64,000 bases of DNA, from assembly GCF_013364275.1 (NCBI RefSeq), contig NZ_CP054932.1:3038001-3102000 (forward strand), given 5' to 3'. Positions 53,542 to 60,860 of the stretch are shown piece by piece (the first letter of the stretch is position 1; each line of letters opens with the position of its first letter). Source of the DNA: Actinomadura sp. NAK00032. GTDB taxonomy: Bacteria; Actinomycetota; Actinomycetes; Streptosporangiales; Streptosporangiaceae. A program made the position numbers and the translations under genes. The notes under the pieces were generated by a model. The model had not been told where the DNA came from. It was given only the letters and a program-made list of their open reading frames with translations, and did no database searches.

Positions 53542-56037
53542 TTGAGCGGTGTGATCGACCCGAACGCGATCCCGATTCCCAAAGCCGACCCCGACGCCGT
53601 CGAGGACGCGGGACGAGAGCTCAAGAAGGACGGGACCGCGATCGCCCAGACCGGGGACGACATCCATTCTGACTGGCAGGGGCTCAACGAGTTCTACAAG
53701 GCTCCCCATGAGGAGCTGCTGTACGCGGCCACCGCTCCCATCGCCGCCGCCGGCCACGATTTCAAGGACGACGTCACCATCGTGGGCGACGCCCTGGTGA
53801 CGTTCGCCGGCGAGATCCGGCCGCTCATCACCCGGCTGAACAACCTCAAGGGCGACGCCCAGCAGTTCCGCTCGGACATCGCCGGTGACGACGACTGGCG
53901 CAAGGACGAGGACAAGGTCGAGGAGCACAACCAGCTCAACGACGACATCCTGGCCGCGATCGCACAGTACCAGGAGGCGGAGCGCAACTGCGCCAACAAG
54001 ATCACCGGCATCTTCGGCGGCACCAAGTTCGTCCCCGCGGACGGCGACCCCAAGAACGGCGAGAAGGGCTACGGCCTCGGCGACGTCCCCGAGGGCATCG
54101 AGACCCCGTGGGCGAAGCCGCAGGAGTACGACGCACCCTGGTACGAGGACGCCTGGAACGGCGTCAAGGACTTCGGCGTGGGGCTCGTCACCGACCTGGC
54201 GGACATGGTCGGCATCCACGGTGAGAACGGCTGGGTGTGGGAGGAGGACTCCCACTTCTGGAGCAACCTCGGCAACAACTGGATGGGAGTCCTGGAGGAC
54301 ACGGCGGGCCTCGTCGGCCTGCACGGTGAGAACGGCTGGGTGTGGGAGGAGGACTCCCACTTCTGGAGCAACCTCGGCAACAACTGGAAGGAGGTCGCGC
54401 ACTCCTTCGTGCCGTGGCGCGAGTGGGACGACCGTCCGGGCTACGTCATCACCTCCAGCATCCTCAACATCGGCAGCATCTTCGTCGGCGTCGGCGCCGT
54501 CCGCGCGGGCGTCAAGCTCCTCAAGCGCGGCGACGCGGACAGCCCCGACGGCCCCGACCGCTCGCACGGCGACCGCGACGGCGACGGCCGTCTCGACAGC
54601 GACGAGGTCGGCTTCGACGACAACCCCAGCACCACCGACCTGCAGAACGAACTGAACGACCTGGACATCGACACCGGCGACCTCCAGGACTCCCTGGACG
54701 ACATGGACGACCTCCAGGACGCCCCGGACCGCGAACCCGCCCACGTCGGCGGCAACGAGAACGGCCAGAACCCCGAGGGGTCGTCCAACGGCGGAGACTC
54801 CGGCGGCGACTCGCCGGGCGGAGACACCACCCCCGACGGCAACGGCAACGCGCCCGAGGGCAACGGGAACCCGCCTGAAGGTGATGGCAACGCGCCCGAA
54901 GGCAACGGGAACGCGCCCGAGGGCGACGGCAACGCGCCCGAAGGCAACGGGAACGCGCCCGAAGGCAACGGGAACGCGCCCGAGGGCGACGGCAACGCGC
55001 CTGACGGCGACGGCAACGCCCCTGACGGTGATGGGAACACGCCTGAAGGTGATGGCAACGCCCCCGAGGGTGACGGCAACGCCCCCGAAGGTGACGGCAA
55101 CGCCCCTGACGGCGACGGCAACGCCCCTGACGGCGACGGCAACGCCCCCGAAGGTGACGGGAACGCGCCCGAGGGCGATGGCCAGGCCCCCGAAGGCGAT
55201 GGGGACGCGCCCGATGGTGACGGGGACGCGCAGCCGGATCCGCAGAAGGTGGCGAAGGCGGAGCGGCTGGAGCAGGCCCTGCGGGACGCGGGGCTGTCGG
55301 ACGAGGAGATCGACCGGCTCCGCGGCGACAACCCCCGGGACGGGGACGCGTGGCAGCGCGCCGCCTCCGCGCTGGACCAGAAGTTCGGCAAGAAGGTGCT
55401 CAACGCCAGGCCGGAGCTCAACTCCGACGCCGCGCGGTTCGCGCTGGACGGCGGCGGCGCCGTCGACCCGCGCGAGTTCGCCTACCGCTACGAGTACTTC
55501 AAGTCGCGCTTCGACGAGCAGGTGCGCTCGGTCACCGAGGACATCAAGTCCGGCGACCTGGACCTCAACGGGCGGAGCAAGATCCAGGTCGGCCTCGAGC
55601 GGTTCGACGAGCTGGACCTGACCGAGGAGCTGCGCCAGGACGTCGACGCGGTGCGCGGCGAGCGCCCGGGACACGCCGACGTCGACACCGACCTCCCCGA
55701 GGGCGAGCGGGTGGACGCCCTGCGGCGGCAGGCGGGCGACATCGACATGGGCTCCGACACCTCGACGGCCTACCACGCGCGCAAGCACTACGATGAGCTG
55801 CCGGAGTCCGAGCGCACGGGTGACGTGGTCCGCGACTACCTGAACAGCGCGGAGCGGACGATCCGCGAGGGCGACGTGGTGAAGCGGAGCATGCTCGACA
55901 ACGGCGCCGAGCGGCTGGTGTTCCACCGGACGGTCACCGGGGCGAACGGCCGCCCGATCACCCTGGAGGCCCTGGTGATCATCCGGCCCGACGGCCGGGT
56001 CGTGATGCCGACGTTCGGCGGGGCGAAGGGGGTCTAG
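53542..56037 (+). CDS. WXG-type polymorphic toxin secreted by type VII system
   Basis: 831 residues from TTG 53542 (GTG 53551 possible). Layout: helical WXG-like export domain (1-160; WQG at 45-47; YQEAE, a YxxxE signal, at 143-147); two near-identical 35-residue repeats (about 221-290) with HGENGWVWEEDSHFW; hydrophobic segment (301-328); EF-hand-like DRDGDGRLDSDE (344-355); an acidic Gly/Asn/Pro spacer of 18 heptads (436-561); a helical region (570-735) and a C-terminal 90-residue domain (742-831) with His745, His749, Lys781, His795 and Thr824 as candidate active residues. The tip resembles small RNase-type toxins, but its class is not settled. The next gene encodes its likely immunity protein. 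Confidence 0.82.
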   Translation: MSGVIDPNAIPIPKADPDAVEDAGRELKKDGTAIAQTGDDIHSDWQGLNEFYKAPHEELLYAATAPIAAAGHDFKDDVTIVGDALVTFAGEIRPLITRLNNLKGDAQQFRSDIAGDDDWRKDEDKVEEHNQLNDDILAAIAQYQEAERNCANKITGIFGGTKFVPADGDPKNGEKGYGLGDVPEGIETPWAKPQEYDAPWYEDAWNGVKDFGVGLVTDLADMVGIHGENGWVWEEDSHFWSNLGNNWMGVLEDTAGLVGLHGENGWVWEEDSHFWSNLGNNWKEVAHSFVPWREWDDRPGYVITSSILNIGSIFVGVGAVRAGVKLLKRGDADSPDGPDRSHGDRDGDGRLDSDEVGFDDNPSTTDLQNELNDLDIDTGDLQDSLDDMDDLQDAPDREPAHVGGNENGQNPEGSSNGGDSGGDSPGGDTTPDGNGNAPEGNGNPPEGDGNAPEGNGNAPEGDGNAPEGNGNAPEGNGNAPEGDGNAPDGDGNAPDGDGNTPEGDGNAPEGDGNAPEGDGNAPDGDGNAPDGDGNAPEGDGNAPEGDGQAPEGDGDAPDGDGDAQPDPQKVAKAERLEQALRDAGLSDEEIDRLRGDNPRDGDAWQRAASALDQKFGKKVLNARPELNSDAARFALDGGGAVDPREFAYRYEYFKSRFDEQVRSVTEDIKSGDLDLNGRSKIQVGLERFDELDLTEELRQDVDAVRGERPGHADVDTDLPEGERVDALRRQAGDIDMGSDTSTAYHARKHYDELPESERTGDVVRDYLNSAERTIREGDVVKRSMLDNGAERLVFHRTVTGANGRPITLEALVIIRPDGRVVMPTFGGAKGV
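54217..54388 (+). repeat. 67-bp perfect direct repeat inside the toxin gene
   Basis: 54217-54283 and 54322-54388 are identical at all 67 bases; the period is 105 bp (35 codons). At protein level it duplicates HGENGWVWEEDSHFWSNLGNNW. Identity at wobble positions too means the duplication is recent or is kept by gene conversion. Confidence 0.95.
54847..55224 (+). repeat. Eighteen 21-bp (heptapeptide) repeats inside the toxin gene
   Basis: Eighteen back-to-back units of the form N-A-P-(E/D)-G-(D/N)-G fill this stretch without a break. It makes a flexible, very acidic linker of 126 residues between the export half and the toxin half. Units differ by synonymous changes and by Glu/Asp and Asp/Asn swaps, as expected from slippage plus drift. 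Confidence 0.95.
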
Positions 56038-56042
56038 GGCAC

Positions 56043-56702
56043 ATGCCGGAGTCCGAGGAAGCGTGGTCCAAGCGCCTCCACTGGCTGCGGAGCGCGGCGG
56101 CGTCGCTGGAGCGGACGCGTCCCGGGGAGGCCCCCGAGGGGGACGTCCAGGAGCACCCGATGCGTGCGCTGCTGGCCTTCTACGAGGGGCTGGCCGGATG
56201 GGAGGCGCACGATCCCGCCGAGGTCCCGCGCCTTCGCGACCAGGTGCGCGGCGGCGGTGTCGCCGGGGCGCTGCACGAGAAGGCGGCGCGCGCCTACCTG
56301 GCCGGCTACCTCAGCGAGACCGAGGATCTCGCGGACCGCGGGCGCTTCGACGGGTACCGGCCCGCGTGCGAGCACCGGTCCGCGCTCCAGTTGCTGCTCG
56401 ACGACCTCGCGGACGCCGAGCCGCTGTCGGAGGCCGACCTCGACGCGCTGGAGGACGTCGACGAGGAGCTGAAGGAGGCGGCCGAGGACGCCCCGCCGCC
56501 GCACCGCTTCCAGATCCCGTCCTGGGCGCCGCGCCACCACTGGTGGTGGTGGGCCCCGAAGCGGACCGGCATGAGCATGCGCGAGTACCGGGACCGGATC
56601 TTCGCCGGCTCGCTCGAAGGCGTCGACGGTTCGGCGCCCGGGGACGCGGACTGGCTGCGCTGCGGCGACGAGGCCTGCTGGTGTTTCACGGCGCCCGGAT
56701 GA
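56043..56702 (+). CDS. Probable immunity protein for the toxin
   Basis: 219 residues, starts 5 bases after the toxin stop codon. Soluble, acidic and helical; no signal or membrane segment, so cytoplasmic, as required for protection against a nuclease-like toxin. Residues 86-172 (LAGYLSETEDL, CEHRSALQLLLDDL, DALEDVDEELKEAAED, APRHHWWWWAP) match residues 227-312 of the next gene product. HHWWWW at 165-170 is striking. The C-terminal 45 residues (with three Cys) have no counterpart there. I do not recognise a named family; immunity is inferred from position, size and the fused copy. Confidence 0.72.
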   Translation: MPESEEAWSKRLHWLRSAAASLERTRPGEAPEGDVQEHPMRALLAFYEGLAGWEAHDPAEVPRLRDQVRGGGVAGALHEKAARAYLAGYLSETEDLADRGRFDGYRPACEHRSALQLLLDDLADAEPLSEADLDALEDVDEELKEAAEDAPPPHRFQIPSWAPRHHWWWWAPKRTGMSMREYRDRIFAGSLEGVDGSAPGDADWLRCGDEACWCFTAPG

Positions 56703-56738
56703 CCGGGGCCGTGCCGGGGACGGAACGGAAGTGACGGC

Positions 56739-57683
56739 GTGACGAGCGAGCATGATCCGCGGGTGGTCGCGGCGGACCGGATGCTGGCGGACCCGGCCGC
56801 GGTGCGGGACGGGCTCGCGGCCGATGTGGCGGCGGTCCGGGCGCTGGGGCGGTCCGGCGCGCGGGTGGACCCGGCGGCGGGCGCCGCCGCGGTGCTGGAC
56901 GGCGTGCACGCGAACGCGGCGCGGCTCGGGTTCGCCTCGGAGGTGGACGCCGCGACCCGGTCGCTGCGCCACATCACCGACCTCCCCGCCGCCGAGCGGG
57001 GCGGCGGCTCGCCGATCGGCCCGTTCCACGAGGCGGCGGGACGCACGGTCGCGGCGGGGACGGTGGTGTCGCAGTCCGTCCGCGCGGGGGAGCACCGCCT
57101 CGTGTTCCACCGGAAGGCGCCGGTGGCCGAGGGCGTCACCGTCCGCCTGGAGGCGTGCGTGCGGGTCGCCGCCGACGGCGGGGTGTGGCTGGAGTCCTTC
57201 GGCCGGCCGGTGGCCGAGGCCGCCGTGCCCGTCTACGACGTCGCGCGGACGGGCCGGGAGCTGCTGGCCGAGGCCCTGGACCGGTTGCGCGGGCCGGCGC
57301 CCTTCGACGAGGCGATGCTGATGGTCTGCCTCGCCGGCCTGGCGTCGCCGGATCCGGCGGCCGACGAGCCGGACCGGCACCGGGTCGCGGACGCGGTGGT
57401 CGCGCGCGCCGCCGATCTCGCGGGCTACGTGGCGCGGACGGAGTCGTCCGCGCTGGGCGTGCGCGCGGACGGCCGCTTCGGGGCGTGCCTGTACCGCTCG
57501 GCGCTGGAGTTCCTCTTCGAACGCCACCTCGGCGGCATCGCCGTGTCCGTGGTGGACATGGAGGACGTCGACGACATCGACGAAGAGCTGCGGGACGCCC
57601 TCCCGGACACCCCGCGGTTGGCCCCCGAGGCCGTTCCGCAGGGAGTGCCTGCGCACCACTGGTGGTGGACGCTCCCCGACTGA
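56739..57683 (+). CDS. Fused toxin-like/immunity-like protein
   Basis: 314 residues from GTG 56739. Residues 71-157 align with the toxin tip (742-828): RHITDLPAAER with KHYDELPESER, GEHRLVFHR with GAERLVFHR, and VRLEACVRVAADGGVWLESFGR with ITLEALVIIRPDGRVVMPTFGG. Residues 165-314 align with the immunity protein, ending AHHWWWTLP. Of the toxin's candidate residues, His745 is Arg74 and Lys781 is Ser111; His749 and His795 are kept (His78, His124). So it looks like a toxin-immunity pair, duplicated, fused and disarmed. A 16-bp duplication covers its stop codon. Confidence 0.75.
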   Translation: MTSEHDPRVVAADRMLADPAAVRDGLAADVAAVRALGRSGARVDPAAGAAAVLDGVHANAARLGFASEVDAATRSLRHITDLPAAERGGGSPIGPFHEAAGRTVAAGTVVSQSVRAGEHRLVFHRKAPVAEGVTVRLEACVRVAADGGVWLESFGRPVAEAAVPVYDVARTGRELLAEALDRLRGPAPFDEAMLMVCLAGLASPDPAADEPDRHRVADAVVARAADLAGYVARTESSALGVRADGRFGACLYRSALEFLFERHLGGIAVSVVDMEDVDDIDEELRDALPDTPRLAPEAVPQGVPAHHWWWTLPD

Positions 57684-57708
57684 ACGGCGGGTCCGACTGA
57701 ACGGCGGG
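57676..57708 (+). repeat. 16-bp tandem duplication at the fusion gene's stop codon
   Basis: CCGACTGAACGGCGGG occurs at 57676-57691 and 57693-57708 (period 17). The first copy includes the stop codon TGA. Because 17 is not a multiple of three, the second TGA is out of frame. Confidence 0.9.
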
Positions 57709-57723
57709 AAGCGGCCCCGCGGC

Positions 57724-59508
57724 CTACCTCTCGCGCCAGCCGTTGGTGATGGGGAGGCGGCGGTCGCGGCCGAAGTTCTTCGGGGTGATCTTGGGGCCGG
57801 GCGGGTACTGGCGGCGCTTGTACTCGGCGATGTCGACGAGGCGGATGGCGCGGTCGACGAGGCCGGCGTCGTGGCCGGCGGCGATGAGGGACTCGCGGCC
57901 CATGTCGCGTTCGACGTAGTCGGCCAGGAGCGGGTCGAGGACGGTGTACTCGGGGAGCGTGTCGCGGTCGCGCTGGCCGGGGCGCAGCTCGGCGGACGGC
58001 TCCTTGACGATGACGGCCTCGGGGATGGGCTCCTGCGCGAACGGGTGCAGGAACGGGAGGTCGACGCCGGCCTGGGTGTTGCGCCAGCGGACCAGCTCCC
58101 AGACGGTGAGCTTGAAGACGTCCTTGATGGGGGCGAAGCCGCCCGCGGAGTCGCCGTAGAGGGTGGAGTAGCCGGTGGCGAGCTCGCTCTTGTTGCCGCC
58201 GGTCAGGACGAGGTGGCCGTGCTCGTTGGACAGCGCCATCCACACGTTGGCGCGGATGCGGGCCTGGAGGTTCTCGGCGGCGAGGCCGTGCAGGTCGAGC
58301 TGCTTCTCGAAGGCCTCGACCATGTCGGCGATGGGGACGATGCGGGAGTTGACGCCCTGCCGCTTGACGAGGTCCTCGGCGTCCACGACGGACCCCTCGG
58401 AGGAGTAGCGGCTGGGGAGCAGGACGGCGTGCACGTTCTCCGGGCCGATGGCGTCGGAGGCGATGGTGGCGACGAGCGCGGAGTCGATGCCGCCCGACAG
58501 CCCGAGGACGACGGAGCGGAAGCCGTTCTTGCGGACGTAGTCGCGGGTGCCGAGGACGAGCGCGGCGTAGATCTCGGCGAGGTCGTCCATGGGCTCGGCG
58601 ACGGGCTGCGGCAGCACCGGGTAGGCGGGCAGCGGGTCCGGGGTGAGGACGTGCCGCTCGATGGTGATGGTGGAGCCGTCGTGGGCGTCGACCGGCGTGC
58701 GGCCGGGTCCGGCCGAAGGGTCGGCGGCGGGGAGGGCCAGGTCGGCGACGAGCAGGTGCTCGACGAACTGGGGCGCGCGGGCCAGCGGCGTGCCGTCGGG
58801 GCCGACGATGACGGAGTCGCCGTCGAAGACGAGTTCGTCCTGGCCGCCGACCATGTTGACGTAGGCGAGGGCGCAGCCCGCCTCGCGGGCGCGTTCGGCG
58901 CACAGGTCGAGGCGGACGTCGTCCTTGTTGCGCTCGTAGGGGGAGGCGTTGACGGCGAGCAGCAGCCCCGCGCCGGACGCGGAGGTGACGCTGACCGGGC
59001 CGCCGTCCTGCCAGAGGTCCTCGCAGATGACGGTGGCGACGTCGACGCCGTTGACGCGGACGACGGGCAGCCGGTCGCCGGGCACGAAGATCCGGTACTC
59101 GTCGAAGACGCCGTAGTTCGGCAGGTGGTGCTTGGCCGAGCGGACCAGGACCTCGCCGCCGTGCAGCCACGCGGCGGCGTCCAGCGGCGCGCCGGCGGGC
59201 TGCCCGGAGCGGACCGGGCCGACGGAGCGGCGGTCCAGGTAGCCGGTGACGACGGGCAGGCCGCCGAGGCCCTCGTCGGCGAGCCGGCGGGCGAGCCGGT
59301 CCAGCGCCCGCCGGCACGCCTCGACGAAGGACGCGCGGAGCGCGAGGTCCTCCACCGGGTAGCCGGTCAGCATCATCTCGGGGAAGGCGACCAGGTGCGC
59401 GCCCGCGTCGGCGGCGCGCCGGGTCCATTCCACGATCAGGTCGGCGTTGCCGTCGAGGTCGCCGACGGTCGGGTTCACCTGCGCGAGCGCGATCCTGAGC
59501 TGTGCCAC
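57724..59508 (-). CDS. nadE: Glutamine-dependent NAD+ synthetase
   Basis: 594 residues. N-terminal nitrilase-like glutaminase with the Glu44-Lys126-Cys162 triad (AFPEMMLTGYP, SAKHHLPNYGVFDE, ICEDLWQDGGP), and a C-terminal synthetase domain with the pyrophosphate loop LGLSGGIDSALV and TGNKSELATGYSTLYGD. Makes NAD+ from deamido-NAD+, ATP and glutamine nitrogen. GTG at 59508 directly follows GGGAGG; no better start. Convergent with the effector operon, probably by chance. Confidence 0.97.
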   Translation of the reverse strand: MAQLRIALAQVNPTVGDLDGNADLIVEWTRRAADAGAHLVAFPEMMLTGYPVEDLALRASFVEACRRALDRLARRLADEGLGGLPVVTGYLDRRSVGPVRSGQPAGAPLDAAAWLHGGEVLVRSAKHHLPNYGVFDEYRIFVPGDRLPVVRVNGVDVATVICEDLWQDGGPVSVTSASGAGLLLAVNASPYERNKDDVRLDLCAERAREAGCALAYVNMVGGQDELVFDGDSVIVGPDGTPLARAPQFVEHLLVADLALPAADPSAGPGRTPVDAHDGSTITIERHVLTPDPLPAYPVLPQPVAEPMDDLAEIYAALVLGTRDYVRKNGFRSVVLGLSGGIDSALVATIASDAIGPENVHAVLLPSRYSSEGSVVDAEDLVKRQGVNSRIVPIADMVEAFEKQLDLHGLAAENLQARIRANVWMALSNEHGHLVLTGGNKSELATGYSTLYGDSAGGFAPIKDVFKLTVWELVRWRNTQAGVDLPFLHPFAQEPIPEAVIVKEPSAELRPGQRDRDTLPEYTVLDPLLADYVERDMGRESLIAAGHDAGLVDRAIRLVDIAEYKRRQYPPGPKITPKNFGRDRRLPITNGWRER

Positions 59509-59540
59509 CCTCCCAGGGTAGAACGCCGGCCCTAGTTTCG

Positions 59541-60800
59541 TCACTTTGACGAGAAGTCGGCGGCGAGCGCGGCGGCGCGGCGGCGGCGGATCGCGGGGGC
59601 GAGCGCGAGCTGCGCCGCGGCCGCGACGAGGGCCAGCGCCGCGCAGCTCAGCCACAGCGCCGACGCCCCGCCGGTGCCGAGCAGCTGGGTGCCGCCGAGC
59701 GGCGCCAGCAGGAAGCCGCCCGACCACGCCATCCCGTACAGGCCGCCGTACCGGCCGCGCAGGTCGGCGGGCGCGAGGTCGGCGACGACCGCCTGCAGGA
59801 CGGACGCCGCGGTGATCTCCCCGAGCGTCCACACCAGGATCGTCGCGGTGTAGGCGGCCACCGTCGAGGCGAGCGAGGTCAGCCCGTAGCCGAGCCCGAC
59901 CAGCAGGAACCCGGCGACCATCACCAGGCTGTGGTCGCGGCGGGCCAGCCACGCGTTCACCAGCGGCTGCACGATGATGATCAGCACGCCGTTCGCGGCG
60001 ATCGCGAGGCCGTAGGACTGCGGGCCGAGGCCGTCCTCCTTCATCGCCAGCGGCATCGTCGTCATGCCCTGCATCAGCACGAACGTGTACACCAGGGTGA
60101 CCAGCACGTAGCCGACCATGACCCGGTCCCGCAGGACGCGAAGGAACCCGCCGCCGCCACCGCCGGCGCGGGCCTCCCGCGAGCGCGTCTCGGGGATGGC
60201 GCGCCACACCAGCAGGCCGAACCCGGCGCAGGTGGCCGCGTCGATCCAGAACAGCCACAGGAAGCCCTGCTGCGCGAGCGTCCCGCCGAGCACCATCGCG
60301 AACGCCCAGCCCAGGTTGATCGCCCAGAACAGCAGCCCGAAGGCGCGCGGCCGGTCGGCGGGGGAGATGATGTCGGCCACCATCGCCTGCGCGGCGGGCC
60401 GGTACATGTCCAGCAGGACGCCGAGCAGCAGCGCCGCCGCCACGAGGGCGGCGATGCCCTGGGCGTAGCCGAGCGCGAGCATCGCGGCGCCGGTGCCGAC
60501 GGTCGCGATCGTCAGCGTCGCCCGCCGGCCGAGCCGGTCGGCGAGCGCCCCGCCGACGACCTGGCCGCCGAGCGAGCCGACGCCGAGCACCGCCATCACC
60601 ACGCCGGCCTGCGCCAGCGACAGCCCCCGCATCGTCGTCAGGTAGAGGCCGAGGAACGGCTCCACCATGGTGCCGAGGCGGTTGAGCAGCGTCCCCGCCC
60701 ACAGCACCCAGAACGGCCGGGGGAAGCCGCCGACCCGGGGACGCAGGAACGCGGCGACCCTGCCCGGAGCGGCGACGGGAGTGTCTTCCAGAGTGGTCAC
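59541..60800 (-). CDS. MFS transporter (DHA1-like)
   Basis: 419 residues, 12 membrane segments, from the GTG at 60800. FWVLWAGTLLNRLGTMVEPFLGLYLTTMRGLSLAQAGVVMAVLGVGSLGGQVVGGALADRLGRRATL shows helix 1-2 and motif A (GGALADRLGRR). Similar to MDR-type exporters; substrate unknown. The longer reading to 60992 runs over the divergent regulator gene and is dismissed. Divergent from the ArsR-type gene with an operator between them, so probably induced by the regulator's ligand. nadE starts 32 bases downstream. Confidence 0.9.
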   Translation of the reverse strand: MTTLEDTPVAAPGRVAAFLRPRVGGFPRPFWVLWAGTLLNRLGTMVEPFLGLYLTTMRGLSLAQAGVVMAVLGVGSLGGQVVGGALADRLGRRATLTIATVGTGAAMLALGYAQGIAALVAAALLLGVLLDMYRPAAQAMVADIISPADRPRAFGLLFWAINLGWAFAMVLGGTLAQQGFLWLFWIDAATCAGFGLLVWRAIPETRSREARAGGGGGGFLRVLRDRVMVGYVLVTLVYTFVLMQGMTTMPLAMKEDGLGPQSYGLAIAANGVLIIIVQPLVNAWLARRDHSLVMVAGFLLVGLGYGLTSLASTVAAYTATILVWTLGEITAASVLQAVVADLAPADLRGRYGGLYGMAWSGGFLLAPLGGTQLLGTGGASALWLSCAALALVAAAAQLALAPAIRRRRAAALAADFSSK

Positions 60801-60836
60801 TCGGACGATGGTGGGCGTTCCGGGCGGTCCCGGATA

Positions 60837-60860
60837 ATCATTTAGCCTGGACTGAATGAT
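60837..60860. promoter_or_regulatory. Operator overlapping the ArsR-type start codon
   Basis: ATCATTTAG (60837-60845) and CTGAATGAT (60852-60860) are inverse complements at 8 of 9 positions around CCTGGA. The right arm includes the ATG at 60856. The site also lies in the exporter promoter region, so one bound dimer could control both genes. Confidence 0.65.

Noticed and set aside
54847..55224. Regular 21-bp repeats considered as a CRISPR array
   Set aside because: The repeats are contiguous without spacers, are a multiple of three, and encode a continuous heptapeptide linker inside a clear open frame.
57724..59508. nadE considered as part of a NAD-directed toxin system with the TNT-like protein
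   Set aside because: It is a complete, normal housekeeping NAD+ synthetase, convergent with the effector operon, and the TNT-like domain seems inactive. Proximity alone is not enough.
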